This document shows positions 1 through 7,791 of a DNA stretch of 63,029 nucleotides, piece after piece. The DNA comes from Eubacteriales bacterium (lineage in GTDB: Bacteria; Bacillota; Clostridia; Lachnospirales; Lachnospiraceae): assembly GCA_030524175.1 (NCBI GenBank), contig JAUNHC010000033.1:1-63029 (forward strand), written 5' to 3'. Numbering within the stretch: position 1 is the first letter of the stretch; each line of letters begins with the position of its first letter. A program made the position numbers and the translations under genes. The notes below the pieces were generated by a model that saw only the letters and a program-made list of their open reading frames with translations, had not been told where the DNA came from and ran no database searches.

Positions 1-10
1 TAGGTGGTGT

Positions 11-49
11 GGGAGGTCGGTAGATAAAATAATTATCTACCTCCTACCC
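11..49. repeat. Inverted repeat at the 3' end of the first gene
   Basis: Two arms, GGTAGATAA and TTATCTACC, are separated by a few A/T bases and flanked by further partly pairing GGAGG and CCTCC. The repeat overlaps the stop codon of the minus-strand membrane protein gene. It could fold as a transcription end signal, but it has no T-run on the minus strand and lies at the window edge. Confidence 0.4.
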
Positions 50-430
50 GATATAGGAACCTATTATGTATACAGTGCCGCAGATCAATGAAACCAGTGC
101 AAACAGGTCGATGGTATGTATTTTAATAAGAAAGCACATCAGTGCAGTAAGATTCAAAATAAAGAGCAAGGAGCCTGCTATCCGATAATATTTCAGAGAG
201 ATTATTTCATTCACAGATTCCAGACCTAAAAATGAAGCAATCAAAGAAAGTGACGACAGGCCATAGGAAAGAGCGGATACGGATGGACTATGGGATTCAT
301 ATACCGCAGCCGGTCCTTTAATTCCGAAAAATACAGAAGCAATGCATAATATTAAATACAGCAATGAAAAAAACAATAGAAAATCGGCTGAAAGTTTGAT
401 TAAGTGTTTACCTTCCTTTTTAATGTTCAT
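44..430 (-). CDS. Small integral membrane protein, unknown function
   Basis: A 128-residue protein made largely of hydrophobic segments, about four predicted membrane spans near residues 12-38, 52-70, 84-104 and 107-126, after a short basic N-terminus. I recognise no family. The start is the ATG at 428-430, with a weak GCAGG ribosome site seven bases upstream. It lies downstream of the AgrC/AgrA-like pair on the same strand after a 175-bp gap that holds inverted repeats, so it may be transcribed with them or from its own signal. A role beside the sensor kinase, such as export or immunity, is only a guess from position. Confidence 0.55.
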   Translation of the reverse strand: MNIKKEGKHLIKLSADFLLFFSLLYLILCIASVFFGIKGPAAVYESHSPSVSALSYGLSSLSLIASFLGLESVNEIISLKYYRIAGSLLFILNLTALMCFLIKIHTIDLFALVSLICGTVYIIGSYIG

Positions 431-480
431 AGATACCTGCCTTTCAAACGGACATGTCTGCTGACACAGACACCACCAGT

Positions 481-529
481 CATGAAAGTGGATTTCGCCG
501 TCTCACGGCTGCTGTCCGGGACTTTCATG
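481..529. repeat. Nested inverted repeats between the membrane protein and kinase genes
   Basis: The ends CATGAAAGT (481-489) and ACTTTCATG (521-529) are perfect complements, and inside them GCCGT-CTC-ACGGC (497-509) forms a second small hairpin. The structure lies between two minus-strand genes. It could be an RNA processing or regulatory element, or a protein-binding palindrome. Confidence 0.5.
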
Positions 530-605
530 GTATTTAAAAGTGTTTACTGTGAATTTTAACATGACAAGGCAGATTTTGATTTTTTCTGGTACAAATTGGT
601 TTGTT

Positions 606-1937
606 TTAGGGATTATCTTGCAGAAAGGCATATAGTTTAAATATCTGTCCCTCTGAGCAGATTTTCATACGTCCTCCATATTTTTCTACAATACCTTCAA
701 TCGATAAAATTCCAATGCCCCCGTTCTTTTTTTCTGACATCATTCTATCCGTGAAACGGCTCACAGTTCCGTCGTATGTGTTTTCGCATAAAAGGCTTAT
801 GCGGTCAGCCGTTCTTAGGATCCTGAGATGGATATACCTGGGGCCGTCCGGCAGTTTACCGCAGGCTTCCAGGGCATTTTCCAGAAGATTTCCGAAGAGG
901 ACAGCTAAATCTGTTACAGGGATCCAACATTTGTCAAAGCGGACAGGAGTGATCAACAGTCTGACATCAGTCTCTTCTGCTTTTCTCTTGTAATACTGGA
1001 ACAGCATATTAAGGGGAAGGATATCACATACCGAAGTGGTGTCCGGAAGTAAATATTTCTCTTTATATTCAGAAAGGTACTCTTCAAGCCCTGTCATATC
1101 CTTGTTTTGCACATAGCCCATAATTGTGATAATGTGCTGCCGCCAGTCGTGGCGCACCCGGGCATCGGAATCAATTTTGTTCTGAAGACCCTTATATTGG
1201 GTTTCCCAGAGACTGAGCTGATTCTGGGCTATTGTAAGCTGTTCCCGTTCCAGAGATGCATCATAGTTGTCCACAATGGATCTAAGAGTCACGTAATACG
1301 AAGCCAAAGCGAAAATATTCAGAAGGATTAGGGGGAGAAAGAGTTCTTTATCTATATCTGAGGCGCTTTCATAGAGACTGTTTACAAGAACGGAAATCGT
1401 GACAAAAAATAAGGCCGGAAGACAGAAGAGGAATTCCGTATGTTTCATTATAATGTTTTCCTCTACAATTCTTTTATAATAGCCAGACAGAGAAAGGTAA
1501 ACGACCAGAAAGATGAGGATACAATACAGAGTTGCCGCAAGCAGGAGGTTACTGTATTCATAGGCAATAAATTCTGGGAAATGGTGAAATCTGAGAGTGG
1601 CGTTTGCCAGGAAAAAAGAATTCATCTGTACATTCAGCAATACGAACAGCACAAAGAGCAGAAAAATTATTTTTTTCTGCGTGACAGTTTTATAGAATAT
1701 TATCGTAAAAAGCAAAATCAGTAAGGCGCCGGCTTTTTTATTGGGATATGGTGATATTTCAGTGAAGGTAATGCATACGATCAGGGTGATCAATATAAAG
1801 TGGACGCACAGCCTGATCCAGAAAACTTTTTTGCTTACACTTAAGCTGCCGCCGAATACCTTCAGTAAAAACACCATACTAAGTCCCAGAAATACCAGGA
1901 GCTGAAAGGCATGCCAGAATATGTTGAGATCGATCAT
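606..1937 (-). CDS. AgrC-like sensor histidine kinase (GHKL ATPase)
   Basis: A 443-residue membrane histidine kinase of the HPK10/AgrC type, which normally senses a secreted peptide and phosphorylates a LytTR regulator. Residues 1-220 hold about six to seven membrane spans. A short coiled linker leads to the phospho-acceptor motif R-H-D with H263, and a GHKL ATPase domain follows, with the N-box L-L-E-N-A-L-E-A near 350 and a glycine-rich G-G-I-G-I-L loop near 410. It starts four bases after the stop of the regulator gene on the same strand, so the two form one operon. No AgrB protease or AgrD peptide gene is adjacent, so the ligand is unknown. Confidence 0.85.
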   Translation of the reverse strand: MIDLNIFWHAFQLLVFLGLSMVFLLKVFGGSLSVSKKVFWIRLCVHFILITLIVCITFTEISPYPNKKAGALLILLFTIIFYKTVTQKKIIFLLFVLFVLLNVQMNSFFLANATLRFHHFPEFIAYEYSNLLLAATLYCILIFLVVYLSLSGYYKRIVEENIIMKHTEFLFCLPALFFVTISVLVNSLYESASDIDKELFLPLILLNIFALASYYVTLRSIVDNYDASLEREQLTIAQNQLSLWETQYKGLQNKIDSDARVRHDWRQHIITIMGYVQNKDMTGLEEYLSEYKEKYLLPDTTSVCDILPLNMLFQYYKRKAEETDVRLLITPVRFDKCWIPVTDLAVLFGNLLENALEACGKLPDGPRYIHLRILRTADRISLLCENTYDGTVSRFTDRMMSEKKNGGIGILSIEGIVEKYGGRMKICSEGQIFKLYAFLQDNP

Positions 1938-1941
1938 AGCT

Positions 1942-2676
1942 TTAATTTTCCAATTCTTTGAAAATGAAATTTACATACTGTTCATTTACCTGAGCCATGT
2001 AACGGCGGCTGATGGGCATGTAGTATATATTGCCGCTGTTCAGTGACCTGAGGGTGATGTTCCGGCTGTCTACCTTAGCGGCATAGGACAGGTTGACGAT
2101 GGTTCCTCTGTTGCATCGGATAAAACCACGGTGCCCTTCTAACAGAGCCTCTATTTCCCGGAAGGTCATACGGGTGGAGTAGATCCGTTCCTCCGTACAT
2201 ATGGAGATATAATTAGCATGATTTTCTGCATAGAGTATCTGGGGCAGGGAAAGCTTATACCAGCATCTGTTTTCTTTTATACAGATGCTGGGCGGTTCTT
2301 TTTCGGTTTTGTTTACAATATCACTGAGCAGCTCGGCTATCCTCTCATAGGTATATGGCTTGATGATATAACCGAAGGCTTTTACATCATATCCCTCCAG
2401 TGCATATTGGGAAGTGACCGTGCAGAAGACGATCACTCCCTGGTATCCGTTTTTCCGGAGTATACGGGCCACATCAAGACCGTTGCCGTCCCCGATGAAA
2501 ATGTCCAGGAAAATGGCATCTGCCACTGAAAAATCTCCTGCATCAAGAAAGTCATCTGTTGAAGAAAAATGGGAAATCCCGCAGTCTTGGTTTTCAGTAT
2601 GAAAAAACTTATTTATATATGTGATTAAAGTAGTCAAGTCTTTTTCGCAATCTTCCACAATAATTATATTCATCAT
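1942..2676 (-). CDS. AgrA-like response regulator with LytTR DNA-binding domain
   Basis: A 244-residue regulator. The receiver domain (about 1-120) has acidic residues near the N-terminus (V-E-D), the phosphorylation site D58 in F-L-D-I-F, and a lysine in I-I-K-P-Y. The C-terminal half (about 135-240) is a LytTR domain, recognised by Y-A-E-N-H-A-N-Y and the R-C-N-R-G-T-I-V-N-L pattern. It is the first gene of the operon with the kinase. Two adjacent ATGs at 2671-2676 could both serve as start. Target genes are not evident; itself and the downstream membrane protein are the nearest candidates. Confidence 0.88.
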   Translation of the reverse strand: MMNIIIVEDCEKDLTTLITYINKFFHTENQDCGISHFSSTDDFLDAGDFSVADAIFLDIFIGDGNGLDVARILRKNGYQGVIVFCTVTSQYALEGYDVKAFGYIIKPYTYERIAELLSDIVNKTEKEPPSICIKENRCWYKLSLPQILYAENHANYISICTEERIYSTRMTFREIEALLEGHRGFIRCNRGTIVNLSYAAKVDSRNITLRSLNSGNIYYMPISRRYMAQVNEQYVNFIFKELEN

Positions 2677-2742
2677 ACAAATCTTCTTTCCTGGTGATCA
2701 GTCAATGTGAGGGCTAACATTAAAATTGTACTTATTATATAT

Positions 2743-2771
2743 ATTTTATCACGCAGTGTATAGTGAGTCAA
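2743..2771 (-). promoter_or_regulatory. Sigma-A-type promoter of the AgrA/AgrC-like operon
   Basis: On the minus strand TTGACT (2771-2766) and TAAAAT (2748-2743) are separated by exactly 17 bases, about 70 bases upstream of the regulator start codon. Confidence 0.7.
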
Positions 2772-2828
2772 ACAGTGGATTTTTGTATTTTCACAATGAA
2801 TAATGTAATCAAAAAACAAAATTATTTC

Positions 2829-2857
2829 TTGACTTTCTGTGGTTCTCATGTTATCTT
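2829..2857 (+). promoter_or_regulatory. Promoter of the infC-rpmI-rplT operon
   Basis: TTGACT (2829-2834) and TATCTT (2852-2857) are 17 bases apart. Transcription would begin near 2864 and produce a leader of about 230 bases, as expected for this operon in Bacillota. Confidence 0.65.
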
Positions 2858-2879
2858 ATAACAGTACGTGAAGAAAAGA

Positions 2880-3001
2880 AAGCAGAGTTCCGCTCTCACC
2901 TTAGCGCAGACAGGCGACTTGGGTTAATATTGCACAGTTCCGCAGGCATATTGTGTCAGTGGGTGTAATAGAGTGTGGATATCTGTCCGCACTTTTTTTT
3001 A
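2880..3001 (+). ncRNA. Ribosomal protein L20 leader (autoregulatory attenuator)
   Basis: The leader carries elements I recall as typical of the Bacillota L20 leader: CTCTCACCTTAGC near 2892, GGGTTAATA near 2921 and GTGGGTG near 2959, followed by an intrinsic terminator. In Bacillus subtilis, excess L20 binds this RNA and favours early termination, so L20 controls its own operon. Here the terminator stem AGTGTGGA/TCCGCACT is followed by eight Ts and stops before the infC ribosome site. The family assignment is from memory of the consensus. Confidence 0.8.
2972..3001 (+). terminator. Attenuator terminator in the L20 leader
   Basis: The stem AGTGTGGA (2972-2979) pairs with TCCGCACT (2986-2993), with one G-U pair, and is followed directly by a run of eight Ts. 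It lies about 80 bases before the infC ribosome binding site and is the likely decision point of L20-controlled attenuation. Confidence 0.8.
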
Positions 3002-3094
3002 TGGACAGGATGCGGTAAATATAATGCCGTACGGGGATCTAAAGAGAGTGACGGAAAGTCATCATTTATCTATCATTTATGGAGGTGCACTACT

Positions 3095-3601
3095 ATTAGC
3101 AATTTAATGATTAATGAACAGATCAGAGACAAAGAGGTACGCTTAGTCGGAGCGGATGGAGCACAGCTTGGAGTTATGTCCGCAAAAGATGCAATGCTCA
3201 AAGCTCAGGAGGCAGGGCTTGATTTAGTTAAAATTGCGCCTCAGGCAAAGCCGCCGGTATGTAAGATTATCGATTACGGAAAATACCGCTACGAGCTGGC
3301 CAGAAAAGAAAAAGAAGCCAAGAAGAAGCAGAAAACCATCGATGTCAAAGAAGTGCGTCTTTCTCCAAACATTGATACTAATGACTTGAACACGAAAGTA
3401 AATGCAGCCAGAAAGTTCCTTTCAAAGGGCGACAGGGTAAAGGTTACCTTACGTTTCCGCGGAAGAGAAATGGCTCATATGGGAGCAAGCAGGCATGTTC
3501 TTGACGACTTTGCAGCGAATCTGGCAGATATTGCAACTGTGGAGAAGGCTCCAAAGGTTGAGGGCAGAAGCATGACTATGTTTTTAACTGAAAAACGTTA
3601 A
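3095..3601 (+). CDS. infC: Translation initiation factor IF-3 (AUU start)
   Basis: IF-3 binds the 30S subunit, keeps it apart from 50S and proofreads the initiator tRNA-start codon match. The 168-residue product has the N-domain (I-N-E-Q-I-R near residue 6, then [11 protein letters not shown]) and the C-domain (V-K-E-V-R-L-S-P, then F-R-G-R-E). I place the start at ATT 3095, because a strong GGAGGTG site (3081-3087) lies eight bases before it. The next ATG (3107) is 20 bases from that site, and an in-frame ATG further upstream (2975) lies inside the attenuator terminator. An AUU start is the known mark of infC and lets IF-3 limit its own synthesis. Confidence 0.93.
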   Translation: MSNLMINEQIRDKEVRLVGADGAQLGVMSAKDAMLKAQEAGLDLVKIAPQAKPPVCKIIDYGKYRYELARKEKEAKKKQKTIDVKEVRLSPNIDTNDLNTKVNAARKFLSKGDRVKVTLRFRGREMAHMGASRHVLDDFAANLADIATVEKAPKVEGRSMTMFLTEKR

Positions 3602-3653
3602 AATATATGTAATTAATATAATTACACCTACGAAGATTAAGGAGGAAATTACA

Positions 3654-3851
3654 ATGCCAAAAATTAAAACTTGTAGAGCAGCAGCAAAACGCTTCAAAAA
3701 AACAGGTACAGGAAAATTAGTGAGAAATAAAGCTTATAAGAGCCATATCTTAACCAAGAAATCTCAGAAGAGAAAGAGAAATCTGAGAAAATCTACTGTT
3801 GTTGATTCTACTAATGTTAAGAACATGAGAAAAGCTTTACCATATTTATAA
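3654..3851 (+). CDS. rpmI: 50S ribosomal protein L35
   Basis: A 65-residue, strongly basic protein with the typical L35 pattern: the opening M-P-K-I-K-T, the stretch [10 protein letters not shown], then [16 protein letters not shown]. It is a component of the large ribosomal subunit. It lies 52 bases after infC with an AAGGAGG ribosome site and 40 bases before rplT, the usual infC-rpmI-rplT order. Expression should follow the L20 leader. Confidence 0.97.
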   Translation: MPKIKTCRAAAKRFKKTGTGKLVRNKAYKSHILTKKSQKRKRNLRKSTVVDSTNVKNMRKALPYL

Positions 3852-3891
3852 GAAGATATTATAGAGAAGACGAACAGGAGGAAATTAAGAA

Positions 3892-4248
3892 ATGGCAAGA
3901 ATTAAAGGCGGCTTAAACGCAAAAAAAAGACATAACCGTACATTAAAATTGGCAAAGGGCTACAGAGGAGCCCGTTCCAAACAGTATAGAGTAGCAAAAC
4001 AGTCTGTAATGAGAGCACTTTCCAGCTCCTATGCCGGAAGAAAGCAGAAAAAACGTCAGTTCAGACAGCTTTGGATCGCACGTATCAACGCTGCAGCAAG
4101 AATGAATGGCTTGTCCTACAGCAAACTGATGCATGGCCTGAAGGTAGCTAATGTTGATATCAACAGAAAGATGCTGGCAGAACTTGCAGTTAACGATGCA
4201 GAGGGATTTGCAGCACTGGCTGAGGTTGCTAAGAAGGCAGTTGCTTAA
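3892..4248 (+). CDS. rplT: 50S ribosomal protein L20
   Basis: A 118-residue protein that binds 23S rRNA early in 50S assembly. The basic N-terminal extension ([14 protein letters not shown]) and the globular C-terminal half with [11 protein letters not shown] and L-S-Y-S-K-L-M are diagnostic. In Bacillota L20 is also the repressor of this operon through the leader RNA seen upstream. It is the last gene before a strong terminator. Confidence 0.97.
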   Translation: MARIKGGLNAKKRHNRTLKLAKGYRGARSKQYRVAKQSVMRALSSSYAGRKQKKRQFRQLWIARINAAARMNGLSYSKLMHGLKVANVDINRKMLAELAVNDAEGFAALAEVAKKAVA

Positions 4249-4271
4249 TCAGCAGAGTATTTGTACATGAT

Positions 4272-4301
4272 AAGTCCGGGGGGAAACCCTCGGGCTTTTT
4301 T
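4272..4301 (+). terminator. Intrinsic terminator after rplT
   Basis: AAGTCCGGGGG pairs with CCCTCGGGCTT across a short GAAA loop and is followed by six Ts. It starts 24 bases after the rplT stop codon and ends the ribosomal protein operon. Confidence 0.88.
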
Positions 4302-4363
4302 GTATACTATGCCCTTAAAGTCAGGGTTGATTTTATAAATCTTAAATTTTCATAAATTTCCAC

Positions 4364-4392
4364 TTGCATTCAAAATTGCAAGATGCTATAAT
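4364..4392 (+). promoter_or_regulatory. Promoter of the liv operon
   Basis: TTGCAT (4364-4369), a 17-base spacer and a perfect TATAAT (4387-4392). The predicted transcript starts near 4399, about 137 bases before the livJ start codon, so the operon has a long leader. Confidence 0.8.
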
Positions 4393-4434
4393 CATAACAT
4401 TAAAGTATTAGTGAGAGAAAGTCAGTAGGAGGCC

Positions 4435-4464
4435 AAAGCCGGCTGGGAGTCCAGCGGGCTTTTT
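4435..4464 (+). terminator. Terminator-like hairpin in the liv leader
   Basis: AAAGCCGGCTGG and CCAGCGGGCTTT pair over 12 positions with one mismatch around a GAGT loop, ending in five Ts (4460-4464). It lies between the predicted transcription start and livJ, so it could act as an attenuator. I recognise no riboswitch class and see no leader peptide rich in branched-chain codons. Confidence 0.6.
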
Positions 4465-4535
4465 ACCTATACATACATGGGACAGCGCCAAAACGAAACC
4501 TTCTGACAATTCATGAAAACAAGGAGGAGAATATT

Positions 4536-5693
4536 ATGAGGAATTGGAAAAAAGCACTGAGTGTAACCGCAGCTATGGCAATGGCAGTATCTGCATTAGC
4601 AGCACCTGTATCTGTAAATGCAGCTGACGAGGTATTTAAGATCGGTGGTATCGGACCAACCACAGGAGGGGCTGCTATTTACGGCCAGGCTGTTAAGAAT
4701 GCAACTGAGCTTGCCATCAATGAAGTGAACGAAGCCGGCGGAATCAACGGATATCAGGCTGAGTTTAATTACCAGGACGATGAGAATGATGCAGAGAAAT
4801 CTGTAAATGCTTATAATACACTGAAAGACTGGGATATGGATATCCTGGTTGGTACTGTAACTTCCACTCCCTGTGTGGCAGTAGGAAATGAGACAGCTGC
4901 TGACAATATGTTCCAGCTCACACCTTCAGGCTCTGCTGTAGAGTGTGTTGTTAATCCTAACGTGTTCCGTGTCTGCTTCTCTGATCCTAACCAGGGTCTT
5001 GCTTCTGCACAGTACATAGGAGAGCACAAACTTGCTTCTAAGGTAGCAGTTATCTATGACAGCTCTGATGTATATTCTTCCGGAATTTATCAGAAGTTTG
5101 CAGAAGAAGCCGGAAACCAGGGGATTGAGATTGTTGCTGCAGAAGCTTTTACCGCTGACAATAAAGCAGACTTCTCCGTACAGCTTCAGAAAGCAAAAGA
5201 CGGCGGAGCAGAGTTGATCTTCCTTCCGATCTACTACACCGAGGCTTCTCTGATCCTTGCCCAGGCTAACAGCATGGGAATGGATATCCAGTTCTTCGGA
5301 TGTGACGGTATGGATGGTATTCTGAATGTTGAGAACTTTGATACTTCTCTTGCTGAAGGTCTTATGCTTCTGACACCGTTTGCAGCAGATGCAGAGGATG
5401 AGAAGACACAGAATTTCGTTAAAGCATATGAAGAAGCATATGGTGATACTCCTAACCAGTTCGCAGCAGATGCCTACGATGCTGTTTATGCAATCAAGGC
5501 TGCAGCAGAAAAAGCTGATGTGAAGGCTGATATGGAAGTTTCTGATATGTGTGAAGCTCTTAAGACAGCTATGACTGAGATCACTCTTGATGGTATCACC
5601 GGTGAGGGAATCACCTGGACAGCAGACGGCGAGCCTTCCAAAGCTCCTAAGGCTGTTATGATCCAGGATGGTGCTTACACTGCAATGGAATAA
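4536..5693 (+). CDS. livJ: Branched-chain amino acid ABC transporter, substrate-binding protein
   Basis: A 385-residue extracellular binding protein of the Peripla_BP_6 / leucine-binding family that would capture Leu, Ile or Val (related amino acids or amides are possible). The family start is visible as F-K-I-G-G-I-G-P-T-T-G after a signal peptide of about 29 residues ending N-A-A-D. The signal peptide has no cysteine, so there is no lipobox, which is unusual for a Gram-positive binding protein. It is first in the liv operon, with an AAGGAGGAG ribosome site. A GC-rich hairpin separates it from livH, which would favour its expression over the membrane subunits. Confidence 0.93.
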   Translation: MRNWKKALSVTAAMAMAVSALAAPVSVNAADEVFKIGGIGPTTGGAAIYGQAVKNATELAINEVNEAGGINGYQAEFNYQDDENDAEKSVNAYNTLKDWDMDILVGTVTSTPCVAVGNETAADNMFQLTPSGSAVECVVNPNVFRVCFSDPNQGLASAQYIGEHKLASKVAVIYDSSDVYSSGIYQKFAEEAGNQGIEIVAAEAFTADNKADFSVQLQKAKDGGAELIFLPIYYTEASLILAQANSMGMDIQFFGCDGMDGILNVENFDTSLAEGLMLLTPFAADAEDEKTQNFVKAYEEAYGDTPNQFAADAYDAVYAIKAAAEKADVKADMEVSDMCEALKTAMTEITLDGITGEGITWTADGEPSKAPKAVMIQDGAYTAME

Positions 5694-5766
5694 TCATTGC
5701 TGCTGTTTTCCATATGACTGTGGATAAGAAGTATTAATTAAAAAGAACAAATAATAGAAAATGACT

Positions 5767-5799
5767 GGGGCTGTCTGAATTCACGCAGGCAGCCCTTGT
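5767..5799 (+). terminator. Intercistronic hairpin between livJ and livH
   Basis: GGGCTGTCTG (5768-5777) pairs with CAGGCAGCCC (5786-5795), 10 pairs with one G-U, and is followed by TTGTTT. It is 75 bases after livJ and 25 bases before livH. It is probably a partial terminator or mRNA 3' stabiliser that keeps livJ transcript above the rest. Confidence 0.65.
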
Positions 5800-5820
5800 T
5801 TGGAAAGAAAGGATGTTCCT

Positions 5821-6705
5821 ATGAGTTTTTTATCGTATCTGATAAGTGGTGTCAGCCTGGGAAGTGTGTATGCGATCATTGCACTTGGCTATACCATGGT
5901 ATACGGGATTGCTAAAATGCTGAATTTTGCTCATGGAGACGTAATTATGGTGGGCAGCTTTGTGGTGTTTTCCTGTGTCAGCGGCATGGGACTGCCGCCT
6001 CTGATCGCAATTTTGCTTTCAGTGATCGTATGTACTACTCTCGGTATTGTTATTGAGGGTGTGGCATACCGTCCGCTTCGTAATGCGGCATCTCCTCTTG
6101 CAGTTCTGATCACGGCTATCGGTGTCAGTTATCTGCTGCAGAATGTGGCACTTTTAATTTACGGCGCCAATACGAAATCATTTACCTCAGTTATCAAGGT
6201 TCCTGCACTGAAATTAGCAGGAGGTGCTCTTGTTATTACAGGAGAGACTATGGTAACGATCCTCAGCGGTATTGTGATCATGATAGGTCTGATTCTGTTT
6301 ATTAAAAAGACAAAAACCGGACAGGCCATGCTTGCTGTTTCTGAGGATAAGGGGGCAGCACAGCTTATGGGAATTAATGTAAACCGTACAATTTCCATTA
6401 CCTTTGCTATCGGTTCTGCGCTGGCAGCGATAGCAGGTGTACTTCTATGTTCCGCCTATCCTTCCCTTACTCCTTACACCGGCGCTATGCCCGGTATCAA
6501 GGCTTTTGTGGCGGCTGTATTCGGTGGGATCGGTTCTATTCCCGGTGCGTTTATCGGCGGTATTTTCCTTGGTATTCTGGAAATTTTCGGTAAGGCCTAT
6601 ATTTCATCTCAGATGGCAGATGCGATTGTGTTCGCTGTCCTGATCGTAGTTTTGGTTTTGAAACCTACAGGCATTCTAGGAAAAAATATTCAGGAGAAAG
6701 TGTAG
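5821..6705 (+). CDS. livH: Branched-chain amino acid ABC transporter, permease LivH
   Basis: A 294-residue inner-membrane subunit of the BPD_transp_2 family with about eight membrane spans. Family motifs are Y-A-I-I-A-L-G-Y-T-M-V-Y-G and N-F-A-H-G-D near residues 18-45, and F-V-A-A-V-F-G-G-I-G-S-I-P-G-A near 235. I chose ATG 5821, which has AAAGGA a few bases upstream; an in-frame TTG at 5800 lies within the downstream arm of the intercistronic structure and is unlikely. It forms the channel with LivM, and its stop codon touches the livM start. Confidence 0.94.
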   Translation: MSFLSYLISGVSLGSVYAIIALGYTMVYGIAKMLNFAHGDVIMVGSFVVFSCVSGMGLPPLIAILLSVIVCTTLGIVIEGVAYRPLRNAASPLAVLITAIGVSYLLQNVALLIYGANTKSFTSVIKVPALKLAGGALVITGETMVTILSGIVIMIGLILFIKKTKTGQAMLAVSEDKGAAQLMGINVNRTISITFAIGSALAAIAGVLLCSAYPSLTPYTGAMPGIKAFVAAVFGGIGSIPGAFIGGIFLGILEIFGKAYISSQMADAIVFAVLIVVLVLKPTGILGKNIQEKV

Positions 6706-7788
6706 GTGACAGATATGGAAAAGAAGAAAATGAGCAAAACTACAAAAAGCAATCTGATTACATATGGTTTAGTCCTGGCCTGTTACCTGGTTGTACAGGG
6801 AATGATAGCAGGAGATTTGCTGTCAAACCTTATGCAGGGACTTCTTGTGCCTTTATGCGTATACGTTATACTGGCGATCTCACTGAACCTAACTGTGGGT
6901 ATCTTAGGCGAACTGAGTCTGGGACACGCCGGGTTTATGTGTGTGGGGGCATTCACAAGCGCCGCATTTTCAAAGGCGACAATGGAAAGTATATCCTCAG
7001 CGGGACTCCGTTTTTTCCTGGCACTGATCATCGGTGCTGTGTGCGCAGGGATTTTCGGCCTTTTGATCGGGATACCTGTGCTTCGGCTTAAAGGAGATTA
7101 CCTTGCCATCGTGACCCTGGCTTTCGGTGAGATCATCAAGAATATTGTGAATGTTCTTTATGTAGGTATTGACAGCAGCGGTATCCATTTTTCCATGAAG
7201 GATGTAATGTCCCTTGGCATGGAACCGGGAGGAAAAGTGATCATCAGCGGGGCCATGGGAATTACAGGAACCCCCAAGGCTTCTACCTTTACCATAGGTA
7301 TTATACTGATATTTGTGACACTGTTCATCGTGCTGAATCTTATAAATTCCCGTGACGGACGTGCGATCATGGCAATCCGTGACAACAGGATCGCTGCAGA
7401 ATCTATCGGTATCAATGTGACGAAATATAAATTAAAAGCCTTTGCTGTTTCTGCCGGACTGGCTGGTGTGGCCGGTGTGCTTTATGCACATAATCTGTCA
7501 ACACTCACTGCTCTTCCCAAGAACTTTGGTTATAATATGTCCATCATGATCCTGGTATTCGTTGTCTTAGGAGGAATTGGAAATATCAGGGGTTCCATTA
7601 TTGCCGCTGTTGTATTGACAATGCTTCCGGAGCTTCTCCGAAGCCTGAATGACTACCGTATGCTTCTGTATGCGATCGTACTGATCGTCATGATGCTTTT
7701 AAACTGGAGTCCGAAGGCGATCGAGATGAGAGAACGGTATTCCCTGAAGCGTTTATTCGGCAGAGGGAAGAAAGAGAAGGAGGCATAA
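6706..7788 (+). CDS. livM: Branched-chain amino acid ABC transporter, permease LivM
   Basis: A 360-residue second permease with about nine to ten membrane spans and the LivM motifs L-G-H-A-G-F-M near residue 75, L-K-G-D-Y-L-A-I-V-T-L-A-F-G near 130 and G-G-I-G-N-I-R-G near 290. A charged, lysine-rich tail ends the protein. The GTG at 6706, directly after the livH stop, is the likely start, with CAGGAG nine bases upstream; an ATG at 6715 is the alternative. It pairs with LivH in the membrane and contacts the two ATPases encoded next. Confidence 0.93.
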   Translation: MTDMEKKKMSKTTKSNLITYGLVLACYLVVQGMIAGDLLSNLMQGLLVPLCVYVILAISLNLTVGILGELSLGHAGFMCVGAFTSAAFSKATMESISSAGLRFFLALIIGAVCAGIFGLLIGIPVLRLKGDYLAIVTLAFGEIIKNIVNVLYVGIDSSGIHFSMKDVMSLGMEPGGKVIISGAMGITGTPKASTFTIGIILIFVTLFIVLNLINSRDGRAIMAIRDNRIAAESIGINVTKYKLKAFAVSAGLAGVAGVLYAHNLSTLTALPKNFGYNMSIMILVFVVLGGIGNIRGSIIAAVVLTMLPELLRSLNDYRMLLYAIVLIVMMLLNWSPKAIEMRERYSLKRLFGRGKKEKEA

Positions 7789-7791
7789 GAG

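Noticed and set aside
2975-3094. 40-residue N-terminal extension of IF-3 from ATG 2975
   Set aside because: That ATG lies inside the attenuator terminator and has no ribosome site; ATT 3095 has a strong one at correct spacing.
4400-4535. T-box or branched-chain leader peptide in the liv leader
   Set aside because: No T-box core sequence and no short frame rich in Leu, Ile or Val codons with a ribosome site.
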